Positions 1 through 8,976 of a stretch of DNA of 64,000 bases are shown here, piece by piece. A program made the position numbers and the translations under genes. This stretch comes from PALSA-350 sp963794165. GTDB taxonomy: Bacteria; Acidobacteriota; Terriglobia; Terriglobales; Acidobacteriaceae. The stretch is from assembly GCA_963794165.1 (NCBI GenBank), contig CAWCCT010000005.1:1-64000 (forward strand). The letters run 5' to 3'. The notes beneath the pieces are model-generated. The model saw only the letters and a program-made list of their open reading frames with translations. It was not told where the DNA came from and searched no databases. Position 1 is the first letter of the stretch, and each line of letters starts with the position of its first letter.

Positions 1-678
1 TCAGCCGATATTCTTCAGTGCTTCCCGGCAGCTCAAGGGACTCAGGCGGGCGCGGTTGAGCCGTACATATTTCTCTATCTCCGCCTCGTCAGTCCGGGCG
101 TACTGCCGCAGCGCCCAACCGATTGCTTTCCGCAGAAAGAATTCCCGCGATCCGATCGAGGGTTCGATGCATGCGTACAACAGTTCCAGATCCGTCTCCG
201 CTTTGAATCCCAGCTGGCATAGAATCGCCGTGCGTCGTTTCCACAGATTGTTCGACTTGCTCCAGGACAACATCTTGCGTCGCATGGGTGCGCGATAGTC
301 CTTCAGGATCGGCCCGACGCGCTGCGTTGCGATGTTGTCTACAAAGTCCCACCACGCACCCGTGACGATCAACTCTTCGTACATCCTCATCGCGGATAGA
401 GTTTGAAAAGGGCGCGCCCGTTTGTCACCGGCCAGATATAACGCGGCGTAACGCTCTTCGCGGAAACGCGCGTCGCGCCACAAATCCAGCACCTGCTCCT
501 GCCATTGCGACGCGCTTCGAAACCGCACATCTGCAAATGTCGCCTTGCATACCTGGCGTAGCGCTGGAGTTGGCACGCCATGATAAGGCATCGCAGACTT
601 CATATACGCCTGCATTGCCGGTGCCTTGACCGGATCACCCACTCGCTTCAAGGCTGTGCGCAACTCAAACAACAACAT
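1..678 (-). CDS. DNA alkylation repair protein, AlkD-like
   Basis: Predicted 225-aa HEAT-repeat DNA glycosylase of the AlkD family, which removes positively charged alkylated bases (3-methyl and 7-methyl purines) without flipping them. Seen: family-typical stretches WWDFVDNIA in the middle and SNNLWKRRTAIL after it, in an all-helical, Arg-rich protein. The frame stays open upstream to a TTG at 786, but those 36 residues (Cys-rich, basic) do not look like the family, so the ATG at 678 is preferred and gives the usual AlkD length. No good ribosome binding site is seen before it. The stop codon is the first three bases of the window, so the gene is complete. It is divergent from the DUF1501 operon and not obviously linked to it. 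Confidence 0.85.
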   Translation of the reverse strand: MLLFELRTALKRVGDPVKAPAMQAYMKSAMPYHGVPTPALRQVCKATFADVRFRSASQWQEQVLDLWRDARFREERYAALYLAGDKRARPFQTLSAMRMYEELIVTGAWWDFVDNIATQRVGPILKDYRAPMRRKMLSWSKSNNLWKRRTAILCQLGFKAETDLELLYACIEPSIGSREFFLRKAIGWALRQYARTDEAEIEKYVRLNRARLSPLSCREALKNIG

Positions 679-947
679 TGGCGAGATCTTGGAGGCGCAT
701 AAAAGCCTCTCATTCCTATAGAAAAATCCTAACCCTACCCTTTTGATCTTGCACGGTTTAGCATTTCCCGCCGGAAGGAGGCACAAACGGCAAGTGGAAA
801 TTACCGCAACGTACAGCTAATTGAACGCGGTTCCCTGGGCCAGGGGCGAAAGTGTATAGTTCATGACGTACCTCCATCGGACAGTGCAAACGTCTGAGAG
901 AGCAAGGTTCGGTGGCCCCCCGATTACGCCGACTGGGTTAGATAGTC

Positions 948-2327
948 ATGTTTCGACTGGACGCTGACAAGCGGGTTCATTTCTGTGATGGTGTCAGCCG
1001 GCGGGATTTTCTCCACGCGGGATCACTCGGCTTCCTGGGGCTGACCATGCCCCATTTCTTCCGCCTCAAAGCGATGGGTGCGGTATCGCCAAATAAGGAT
1101 GTGAACTGCATCCATTTGATGCTGGTGGGCGGCCCTAGCCAGCTTGATACCTGGGATATGAAGCCAGACGCGCCGGCTTCCATCCGCGGGCCCTTCAAGC
1201 CCATCAAGACCAATGTTTCCGGGGTTGAGATCTCCGAAATCTTTCCCCGCATGGCGACCCATGCCGACAAATTCGCACTGCTGCGCTCGTGCTACCACAC
1301 AGCGGCAGCAGTGCATGATACCGGCTGCCAGATGATGCAGACCGGACGACTCTTTCAGGGCGGGCTGGAGTCACCCAACTACGGCTCGGTGCTCAGGTTC
1401 GAAAAGGGCGCCAAGGGCGACATGCCTCCCAACGTTCTGCTCCCCTATACCATCGGCCAGCTCGGCGGAAACCTGCCCCATGGTGATACGGCCGGCTTTC
1501 TGGGCAAGGCCTACGATCCGTTCGTCCTCAATGCGGACCCGGCTGACCCCAACTTCAAAGTGCCCGATCTGCTGCCGCCCGACTACATCTCCGCGGTGCG
1601 CGTGGATCGCCGGCGAAGCTGGCGGCAAATGATTGACCAGTCCGTCGCCTACTTCGAAGAAAGCAACCAGGATTCGAAGCTGATGGATTCAACCTTCAAT
1701 CAGGCTTATACCCTGATGACCTCGACCAAGGCGCGCGAGGCCTTCGACCTGACCCAGGAGCCTGACGACGTCCGCAAGCGCTATGGGCTGAACCGCTTCG
1801 GCCAGGGATGTCTGCTGGCCCGGCGCCTGGTAGAAAGAGGCGTGCGCTTCGTCACCCTCAACATGTTCGAAACCGTTTTCAATGAAATTACCTGGGACAT
1901 CCACGGGTCCGCGCCCTTTAGCCCCATTAGCTGTTACAACGAATTGGTCGGGCCGATGTTCGACAACGGCTACAGCTCCCTGCTCGAGGACCTAAGCAAG
2001 ACTGGCTTGTTGGACACCACGATGGTGCTGGCCACGGGCGAATTCGGACGCACCCCGCGCATCAATCCGGCCGGCGGGCGCGACCACTGGCCGCAGTGTT
2101 GGACTGTGGTGATGGCGGGAGGCGGAATCAAGGGTGGACAAGTGGTCGGCTCCTCGGACGCGATCGGGGCAGCGCCCAAAGACCAGCCGGTCATGCCTGC
2201 CAACGTTGCTGCAACCGTATATAAGTGCCTGGGCGTCCCCATCGACACCATATTGAAGACCCCGCAAGGCCGCGAAGTGCGGGTGGTGGACCACGGCTTT
2301 GAACCGATCAACGATTTGCTGATCTAA
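948..2327 (+). CDS. DUF1501 domain-containing exported protein
   Basis: 459 aa. The N-terminus carries a twin-arginine motif (SRRDFL near residue 24) followed by a hydrophobic stretch (GSLGFLGLTMPHFF), so the folded protein is probably exported by Tat. The body shows DUF1501 hallmarks: an early GGPSQLDTWDMKP segment, then SEIFPRMATHADKFALLRS, a late GEFGRTPRINPAGGRDHWP motif and the C-terminal GREVRVVDHG. DUF1501 belongs to the alkaline phosphatase/sulfatase-like superfamily, but its activity is not known. It is the first gene of a four-gene operon (28 nt to the next). In Planctomycetes and Solibacter-type Acidobacteria DUF1501 genes usually sit beside DUF1549/DUF1553 genes, as here. The 269-bp gap upstream holds the shared promoter region and a small palindrome, CCCTGGGCCAGGG, at 833–845. 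Confidence 0.9.
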   Translation: MFRLDADKRVHFCDGVSRRDFLHAGSLGFLGLTMPHFFRLKAMGAVSPNKDVNCIHLMLVGGPSQLDTWDMKPDAPASIRGPFKPIKTNVSGVEISEIFPRMATHADKFALLRSCYHTAAAVHDTGCQMMQTGRLFQGGLESPNYGSVLRFEKGAKGDMPPNVLLPYTIGQLGGNLPHGDTAGFLGKAYDPFVLNADPADPNFKVPDLLPPDYISAVRVDRRRSWRQMIDQSVAYFEESNQDSKLMDSTFNQAYTLMTSTKAREAFDLTQEPDDVRKRYGLNRFGQGCLLARRLVERGVRFVTLNMFETVFNEITWDIHGSAPFSPISCYNELVGPMFDNGYSSLLEDLSKTGLLDTTMVLATGEFGRTPRINPAGGRDHWPQCWTVVMAGGGIKGGQVVGSSDAIGAAPKDQPVMPANVAATVYKCLGVPIDTILKTPQGREVRVVDHGFEPINDLLI

Positions 2328-2355
2328 AGAAATTGCTGACTTCCGGCGGTGTGCG

Positions 2356-4968
2356 ATGACGACACGAAATAAGCTTCTGATGACCGCTCTTGCAGGCGTC
2401 TACGCTCTTGTCACCGCCAGTCTGTTTTCAGCGCAGACACCGTCTTCAGCCGGCGACGCTCCGCACACTCATGCGGCCGCGGCCCTGAAGCCGGTGACGC
2501 GCAAAGCCCCCACCCCTCCGTTAGCCCACGCTAAGCAATCGACGGCCGCGCTAACCAAGATTGAGATTCTGCCTTCTTCCATCTCGATCATGGGGCCGCG
2601 CTACAGCCAGCGACTGCTGGTCGAAGGTACCTTTGCCGACGGGCATCAAGAGGAGCTAACCCCGAAGGCCACCCTTGCCATAGCGAACCCCTCGGTGGCG
2701 ATCATCGACAAAGACAATTTCACCCTCCCGCAGGGTGACGGGCAAACAACCATTACCGCGACGCTCCAGGGTCATCGAGCCGTAGCGACGGTAAACGTCA
2801 AAGACTTCGCAACTGCCACTACCTGGAGTTTTCGCAACGATGTGCTGCCGGTGATGACCAAGATGGGCTGTAATTCGGGTCCCTGTCATGGCGCGGCGGC
2901 GGGAAAGAACGGCTTCAAGCTTACCCTGCGCGGCTACGATCCCGAGGTGGATTACTACACCCTCACCCACCAGGCTCTGGCGCGGCGCACAGAAATGATG
3001 GAGCCGGCGCGCAGCTTGATCCTTTTAAAGCCTACCCTCACCATCCCGCACGGCGGCGGAAGACGATTTCCGGTTGACTCTCCGGAGTTCAGAGTAATGG
3101 CTGGCTGGCTTGCCCAGGCGATGCCGGCGCCGAAGGAATCCGACGCGCGGGTTACCAAGATCGAGGTGTTGCCTGGGGAGGCTTCTCTGCGCCCTGGCGC
3201 CGAACAACAACTGCTGGTGACGGCATACTTCTCCGACGGCCATACCGCGGACGTGACCCGCTGGGCAAAATATGACAGCGGTGACGAGGGCGTCGCGACC
3301 GTCGACAATAACGGCCACGTCACCATGCACAGCAACGGCGAGGCTCCGGTTACGGTGTGGTACCAAAGCCATGTCACTTTCGCCCGGCTGCGCATTCCTT
3401 ACCCGGCAAAGCTGGAGGACGCGGTCTTCGAGAAGGCGCCCCGGCACAACTACATTGATGATGCAGTTCTCAAGCATCTGCAAGTACTGCACATTCCGCC
3501 CTCGCCCCCCGCTGACGATGCCGAACTTATGCGCCGGGCCTACCTGGACGCTGCGGGCATTCTGCCCCGTCCCGCAGAGGTCGAGCGATTCCTCAAGGAC
3601 CCCTCTCCGGACAAACGAAGCCGCCTGATCGATGACCTGATGAAGCGTCCCGAGTTCGTGGATTATTGGGCCTATAAGTGGTCTGACTTGCTGCTGGTTT
3701 CAAGCAACCACCTTTCCAACGAGGAAATGTGGAGTTACTACAACTGGATTCGTAACAGTGTGGCTGCCGATAAACCGTGGAATCAGTTTGCCACCGAGAT
3801 CGTGACCGCCACCGGCAACACGGTCGAAAACGGTGCCGCTAATTACTGGTTGATCCATCGTGATCCGCTGGATATTTCGGAGAACATGGCCCAGGCCTTC
3901 CTGGGCATCAACATCACCTGCGCCCATTGCCACAATCATCCTCTGGCCAAGTGGACCCAGAAGGACTACTACGGCATGGCCAACCTGTTCGCACGGGTGC
4001 GGTTGAAGACCTATGCGCCCACCGGCGCACGTCCCGGGGTAGGCCCCCTTTTTAACGATGTCACCGTCTACTCCGCGCCGACCGGCGAGTTCAGCGATGA
4101 TCGCTTCATGATGGTGCTGCCTCCCAAGCCGCTCGATGCCCAGCAGCTTTCTGAACAAGCGCCTGGCGACACGCGCATCTATTTCTCGGCGTGGTTGACC
4201 TCGCCCGAGAACCCGTTCTTTGCTCGCAACATCGTTAACCGCATATGGCGCAACTTTATGGGACGGGGCCTGGTGGAGCCGGTCGACGACATGCGCGACA
4301 CTAACCCGGCCACCAATGACGCCTTGCTCAATGCGCTGGTGAAGGACTTTATTGCCCACAACTACGATGTGAATTACCTCATCCGGACCATCATGCAGTC
4401 AGCCACCTACCAGGCTTCCTCCACGCCGCTCAAGGAAAATGCCGACGATGACAAGTATGGCTCGCACTACGTCATCAAGCGTCTCCCCGCGGAGGTGATG
4501 CTGGATGCCTACTCCCAGGTGACCCAGGTCCCGGAGAAGTTTGATGGATATTCCGCCGGTATGCGCGCTTTACAGTTGCCCGATACCGCGGTTACTTCTT
4601 ACTTCCTGACCGCCTTTGGCCGGCCTCTGCGGCAGCAGACCAGGGAAACCGAACGCAGCTCGGTGCCTACCATCACCCAGGCGCTGCACATCATCAACGG
4701 AGAAACGTTAAACAATAAACTGCGCGACCCTGAGAACTCGGTCGACATGATGGTCCGGCTCGGGTTCTCGGATGAACAGATTCTCAATTACCTCTACCTA
4801 TCTGCCTACAGCCGCTACCCGAAGGACTCGGAGCGGTCAGCGTTGGTCAACGCACTGGCCTCGGCAGAGCAACAGCAAACCCCCGGGGTGGATGATCCGC
4901 GTCGAGCGGCGCTGCGCGACATGACATGGTCCCTGCTGACGAGCCAGGAATTCATGTTTAACCATTAA
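2356..4968 (+). CDS. Ig-like/DUF1549/DUF1553 exported protein with haem-type motifs
   Basis: 870 aa. A signal peptide (residues 1–25, ending near LFSAQ) leads to a Big-2-like Ig domain (about 65–150), then GCNSGPCHG with the first Cys at 172, in the family-typical context FKLTLRGYDP. A second Ig-like domain follows (about 265–345), then DUF1549 (about 365–560) with a classical CxxCH haem motif CAHCH beginning at C522 (CAHCHNHPLAKW), and DUF1553 (about 610–865, starting SPENPFFARNIVNRIW). The family is a planctomycete-type cytochrome-like protein of unproven function, thought to be periplasmic or surface-located. It follows DUF1501 by 28 nt and precedes the WD40 gene by 1 nt, so the genes are co-transcribed. 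The first motif has four residues between the cysteines (CX4CH), so haem attachment there is uncertain. Confidence 0.9.
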   Translation: MTTRNKLLMTALAGVYALVTASLFSAQTPSSAGDAPHTHAAAALKPVTRKAPTPPLAHAKQSTAALTKIEILPSSISIMGPRYSQRLLVEGTFADGHQEELTPKATLAIANPSVAIIDKDNFTLPQGDGQTTITATLQGHRAVATVNVKDFATATTWSFRNDVLPVMTKMGCNSGPCHGAAAGKNGFKLTLRGYDPEVDYYTLTHQALARRTEMMEPARSLILLKPTLTIPHGGGRRFPVDSPEFRVMAGWLAQAMPAPKESDARVTKIEVLPGEASLRPGAEQQLLVTAYFSDGHTADVTRWAKYDSGDEGVATVDNNGHVTMHSNGEAPVTVWYQSHVTFARLRIPYPAKLEDAVFEKAPRHNYIDDAVLKHLQVLHIPPSPPADDAELMRRAYLDAAGILPRPAEVERFLKDPSPDKRSRLIDDLMKRPEFVDYWAYKWSDLLLVSSNHLSNEEMWSYYNWIRNSVAADKPWNQFATEIVTATGNTVENGAANYWLIHRDPLDISENMAQAFLGINITCAHCHNHPLAKWTQKDYYGMANLFARVRLKTYAPTGARPGVGPLFNDVTVYSAPTGEFSDDRFMMVLPPKPLDAQQLSEQAPGDTRIYFSAWLTSPENPFFARNIVNRIWRNFMGRGLVEPVDDMRDTNPATNDALLNALVKDFIAHNYDVNYLIRTIMQSATYQASSTPLKENADDDKYGSHYVIKRLPAEVMLDAYSQVTQVPEKFDGYSAGMRALQLPDTAVTSYFLTAFGRPLRQQTRETERSSVPTITQALHIINGETLNNKLRDPENSVDMMVRLGFSDEQILNYLYLSAYSRYPKDSERSALVNALASAEQQQTPGVDDPRRAALRDMTWSLLTSQEFMFNH

Positions 4969-4969
4969 T

Positions 4970-6373
4970 ATGCAAAATGTCTCGTGGAAATGCCGGCCCC
5001 TAAGAAACACCCTCCGTCGCATGCTCGTCGCCACACTTGCGTGGGGTACGATTTGCGCCGCGCAGACGCCGAGCTTCGATTCCAAGGTCGCTCCTATCCT
5101 GCAGAAGAATTGCCTGGCATGCCACTCCAGCACCGCGCATATGGGCGGCCTGGTGATGGAGAGCTATGACACGCTGATCAAAGGCGGAGCGCATGGACCG
5201 CCCATCGTTCCCGGCAAGGCCGACGATAGCCGCATCATCCAGATGCTGGAAGGGAAGACCGCGCCGCGCATGCCCTTCGGCGCTGACCCGCTTCCTCCCG
5301 CTGACATCGCCTCCATCAAGGCTTGGATTAATGCCGGCGCGACCGGCCCGGCAGCAGGGACAGCCGCCAAGGTTCTTGCGCCCGCGGCACTGCCCGATAT
5401 CCATCCCGTGGTGCCGGTGGTTTCTCCTGTGGCTTCGTTGAAGTTCTCTCCCGACGGAAAACTGTTGGCCGCGGGCGGTTATCGCGAAGTGCGCCTCATC
5501 GATCCCTCGACCGGAAAAGAGCTCTTCACGCTTTCCGGTCACGCCGACTATGTGCGTTCGATCGCCTTTAGTCCCGACGGGAAAATGCTAGCCGCAGGCG
5601 GTGGTCCTCCGCAGCGCTCGGGCGAAATCAAGATATGGGATCTCCAATCGCACCAGCTTCTCCGCACCATGCAGGGTCACAAGGACTGTATCTACTCCAT
5701 CGCCTGGAGCCCGGACGGCAAGATCATTGCCTCCGGTAGCTACGACAAGATGGTGAAGCTGTGGGATGTTGCTTCCGGCAAAGAGCTCAAGAATCTCCAG
5801 GACCACATAGACGCCGTCTTCGCTGTGGCTTTCAGTCCTGATGGCAAGCATCTGGCCTCAGCGTCCCAGGACCGAACGGTGAAGATATGGGACGTGGCAA
5901 CCGGCAGTCGTCTGTACACCTTAGGTGACGCGCAGGACGGTCTCACTGGCATTGCCTACTCTCCTTCCGGTGATCAGGTCGCCGCTGCCGGTTACGACAA
6001 GACCATTTACATCTGGACGGTTGGGGATACGGAAGGAACACTCAAGCAATCGTTGATCGGAGACGAGGACAGTATCCTGGCTTTGGTCTGGCTGCCCGAC
6101 GGCCAAACCATCATTACCGCATCGTCGGATGGCTCCATACGATTTCGCGATGCCAAGACGCTCGATCCAATCAGGGTCATCGATCACCAGCCGGAGTGGG
6201 TGCAGGCGCTAGCCACCAGCCCCGATGGCAAATGGCTGGCGGCGGGCCGATTTAACGGTACGCTGAGCCTGTACGACGTAAAGAATGACAAAGTGCCGGC
6301 AGGGCAATGGATGGTCTTTGGGCCACGCCAGCCTGCTGCGGGGGAAGAAAAAAAGCAGGTTGCGAGCCAATAA
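4970..6373 (+). CDS. Planctomycete-type cytochrome c domain + WD40 β-propeller protein
   Basis: 467 aa, starting 1 nt after the previous stop, which suggests translational coupling. A signal peptide (about 1–30, cleaved near ICAAQ) is followed by a PSD1-type cytochrome domain with haem motif CLACH beginning near residue 47 and the typical PRMPFGADPLPPADIASIKAWI. WD40 repeats begin near residue 155 and run to the end (recurrent SPDGK...LAAGG and D..IKIWDL/VKLWDVASG blocks), enough for a seven-bladed propeller. Inference: an exported haem protein whose propeller docks a partner, probably the neighbouring DUF1549/DUF1553 protein. The C-terminal 30 residues are Lys/Gln-rich and probably disordered. 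Its coding region ends 25 nt before the chosen start of the next gene. Confidence 0.88.
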   Translation: MQNVSWKCRPLRNTLRRMLVATLAWGTICAAQTPSFDSKVAPILQKNCLACHSSTAHMGGLVMESYDTLIKGGAHGPPIVPGKADDSRIIQMLEGKTAPRMPFGADPLPPADIASIKAWINAGATGPAAGTAAKVLAPAALPDIHPVVPVVSPVASLKFSPDGKLLAAGGYREVRLIDPSTGKELFTLSGHADYVRSIAFSPDGKMLAAGGGPPQRSGEIKIWDLQSHQLLRTMQGHKDCIYSIAWSPDGKIIASGSYDKMVKLWDVASGKELKNLQDHIDAVFAVAFSPDGKHLASASQDRTVKIWDVATGSRLYTLGDAQDGLTGIAYSPSGDQVAAAGYDKTIYIWTVGDTEGTLKQSLIGDEDSILALVWLPDGQTIITASSDGSIRFRDAKTLDPIRVIDHQPEWVQALATSPDGKWLAAGRFNGTLSLYDVKNDKVPAGQWMVFGPRQPAAGEEKKQVASQ

Positions 6374-6398
6374 AGACTCACCCTGCGGGAGGCGCCAA

Positions 6399-8828
6399 GT
6401 GAAAATAAGGATCCTGCATTGTGTTTCATTATTCGCGTTGGCGATACCGGTTTTGCCGCTGCGTGCCGACGAGCCGATCATCCCTCCCAGCCTTTCGAAG
6501 GTCTGGCCGGTGGGGATGGAGCGTGGAACCACGGCCACTTTCACCCTCGACGGACGCAATCTCTCTGGCGCCAAAGCCGTGATCTTCGATGCGCCCGGGA
6601 TCACCGCGAAGATCACCCAAATCACCGATCTGCCCGAGGAGGCGGCCAGTAAAAAGTTTTCCACTGCAGCCGCGGTGCCTCTCGCCAAAAAACAATCGGC
6701 ATTGATCGAGATCACGGTAGCCAAAGACGTTCCGCCGGACGTGTACCGATTTCGCGTGCAGACGCCGCTAGGCACAAGCAATATGGTTCCCTTGGCCATT
6801 GGAGCGCTTCCCGAGGTGAAGAAAGGCGAAAAGGACATGGTGCCATCACTGCCGGTGGTGCTCCCCGCAACCATGGTGGGCACTATTGCCGCGCCAGGAG
6901 ACAGTGATCATTACGAATTCGACGGCAAAGCCGGTGAGGATGTGGTGTTTGAAGTGATCGCCTCCAAGCTCGGGTCCGGGCTCGAGTCGCTGCTCACGCT
7001 AAGCGACAGCTCTGGCCGCGTGGTGGCCGAAGCAGGAAAACGTGACATCAGTCCTGACGCCACGTTGCACTATCGCCTGCCCCAGGACGGCAAATACACC
7101 TTCGCGATATCAGATCGCGAAGGGAGTGGAGCAAAGACCGACTACTATCGCCTGGACGCAGGCGCCTTGCCTTACATCACGAAATACTTCCCGCTGGGAG
7201 TGCGCGCGGGCGAAACCGCGACGGTGGCTGTAAAAGGCGTCAACCTTGGAGGCATACGCGAGCTGAAGATTGAAGCGCCGAAGCAGGCGGCGGACATCAA
7301 GACTGTGCCTATCAAGCTCCAGGACAATGCAGGGCTCCCGCTGAACAAGGTGCGGCTGGTGGTCGGCGACCTGCCCGAAATTGTGGAACAGGAACCGAAT
7401 AACTCGCTCGCCCAAGCAGAGACTGTGTCCCTTCCCGTCACCATTAACGGGCATATCGATAAAGGCGCCAAGGCGGGAGAAGCCGGCGACGAAGACTATT
7501 TCCGTTTCCACGCCGTCAAGGGGCAGCAACTGACGATTGCTGTCGAGGCCGCCAGAGTGGGGTCTCCCCTGGACTCGGTCATCGAGGTTCTGGATGCCCA
7601 GGGCAATGCGATTCCGCGCGCTACCATCCGCTGTTTAAACCAGACCACAACCACGCTCAGCGATCGCGACTCGCGCACTACCGGGGTCCGGCTGACCTCC
7701 ACCAGCGGGCTCCACGTCAACGACTACCTGATGATTGGGGATGAGCTCGATCAGCTGGACTACATCTCGGATCAACCCGATGCCGACGCTGAGGTGAAGG
7801 GGATCAATGGTCTCCGGGTAGCTTTTTTAGGCACGTCTCCGGTTGTGCGCGCAGTGAACACGCCGGTCTACCGCGCACAGATTCTGCCTCCCGACGCTGA
7901 ATTTCCGCCTAACGGCCTGCCCGTTTTCCATCTGACGTGGCGGAACGATGACGGCGGGCCTGGCTACGCCGCAGACTCGCGGCTCGACTTCGTAGCCCCC
8001 GCCGACGGGCAATATATCCTGCACCTCAAGGACGTTCGCGGAATGGGCGGGCCAGACTTTGCCTATCGCCTTTCCATTCGCGAGACTGTGCCGGATTATC
8101 AACTCACGGCCACGCCCCAGAATCCCAATATTCCCAAGGGAGGAAGGGTGCCCTTAACGGTTTCGGTCGATCGGCTGCAAGGCTACGAAGGACCCGTCGA
8201 GATTAACGTGAAGGGTCTGCCTGCCGGCGTCACTGCCGGTCCTGCCAAGATCTCTGCGGGAGAGGATTCGACGGTGGTAGTGCTCTCGGCCGCTGCGGAT
8301 GCCTCTGCAGACGCGCCTCCGGGTGCGATGGAAATTGTAGGCCACGCCACCATCAACGGCCATGACGTTGCGAGGTCGGCAAACTTGAACCCCATGCTGG
8401 ACGCAGACATGCACCCGGAGCTGTCGCTGCAACTTGCCACCATTATTCCGCCACCGGATGTGGTGGTGACGACAGACACCAAGCAAATCTCTCTTGAACC
8501 CGGGCAGCAAATGACGGTAACGCTGCATGTCGAGCGTCAAAACGGCTACAAGGGTCGTGTGCCTTGCTTTGTCAAAAACCTTCCCCGCGGAGTTCAAGTG
8601 GTCAACATAGGACTGAACGGCGTGCTGGTTACAGAGAGCCAGACCAGCCGCACCTTCACTCTGCGAGCCGAGGACTGGGCCAAGCCGATCGAGCAGCCAA
8701 TCTATGTGGTTGGCGAAGTTGAGTCGGATTCTTCGACCAACCACGCCTCGGCTCCGCTGGAGCTGAGGGTTACGGGGCATAAGCAGGCGGCGAGCGCCAG
8801 TGGCCCTCAGGCGGCAAACGTAAACTAG
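6399..8828 (+). CDS. Exported multidomain protein with pre-peptidase C-terminal (PPC)-like domains
   Basis: 809 aa from the GTG at 6399, preceded by GCGGGAGGC at a good distance and followed directly by a signal peptide (MKIRILHCVSLFALAIPVLP...). The frame is open upstream to 6285, but that part lies inside the WD40 gene and encodes no signal. Seen: β-rich repeats with EPNNSLAQAETV and GDEDYFRFHAVKGQ (classic PPC signature, about residues 330–400), an earlier related block GDSDHYEFDGKAGEDVVFEV (about 165–190), and C-terminal Ig-like blocks with GLPAGVTAGP. No peptidase domain is present. This is the last gene of the DUF1501 operon; genes of this architecture commonly accompany DUF1549/DUF1553 proteins. 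Role unknown; a carbohydrate- or protein-binding surface scaffold is an inference. Confidence 0.8.
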   Translation: MKIRILHCVSLFALAIPVLPLRADEPIIPPSLSKVWPVGMERGTTATFTLDGRNLSGAKAVIFDAPGITAKITQITDLPEEAASKKFSTAAAVPLAKKQSALIEITVAKDVPPDVYRFRVQTPLGTSNMVPLAIGALPEVKKGEKDMVPSLPVVLPATMVGTIAAPGDSDHYEFDGKAGEDVVFEVIASKLGSGLESLLTLSDSSGRVVAEAGKRDISPDATLHYRLPQDGKYTFAISDREGSGAKTDYYRLDAGALPYITKYFPLGVRAGETATVAVKGVNLGGIRELKIEAPKQAADIKTVPIKLQDNAGLPLNKVRLVVGDLPEIVEQEPNNSLAQAETVSLPVTINGHIDKGAKAGEAGDEDYFRFHAVKGQQLTIAVEAARVGSPLDSVIEVLDAQGNAIPRATIRCLNQTTTTLSDRDSRTTGVRLTSTSGLHVNDYLMIGDELDQLDYISDQPDADAEVKGINGLRVAFLGTSPVVRAVNTPVYRAQILPPDAEFPPNGLPVFHLTWRNDDGGPGYAADSRLDFVAPADGQYILHLKDVRGMGGPDFAYRLSIRETVPDYQLTATPQNPNIPKGGRVPLTVSVDRLQGYEGPVEINVKGLPAGVTAGPAKISAGEDSTVVVLSAAADASADAPPGAMEIVGHATINGHDVARSANLNPMLDADMHPELSLQLATIIPPPDVVVTTDTKQISLEPGQQMTVTLHVERQNGYKGRVPCFVKNLPRGVQVVNIGLNGVLVTESQTSRTFTLRAEDWAKPIEQPIYVVGEVESDSSTNHASAPLELRVTGHKQAASASGPQAANVN

Positions 8829-8858
8829 GCAAAGATAACCGAGCCTCCAATACAGCGT

Positions 8859-8902
8859 GGTTGCACGGATCCCAGGTCTCAAAAGCGAGACCTGGGGCAC
8901 CC
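8859..8902. repeat. Dispersed hairpin repeat, copy A (GGATCCC / GGGGCACCC flanks)
   Basis: A perfect 10-bp stem CCCAGGTCTC (8871–8880) / GAGACCTGGG (8887–8896) with loop AAAAGC. The left flank is GGTTGCACGGAT and the right flank makes GGGGCACCC (8894–8902). The same unit is present inverted at 45416–45458 (copy B) with the same loop. It lies between convergent genes (DUF1501 operon and ASPIC/UnbV gene), where it could also work as a bidirectional terminator, although no U-tract follows. Confidence 0.85.
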
Positions 8903-8976
8903 TTCGATTTTGTATCGCATCGAGCTGATATCCGATGCGCGCAACAGGGACCCTCGCGCTCGCAGATTGCGCCCAC

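Noticed and set aside
833..845. Palindrome CCCTGGGCCAGGG upstream of the DUF1501 operon as an operator
   Set aside because: Only 6-bp arms and no promoter box in a fitting position; mentioned as context only.
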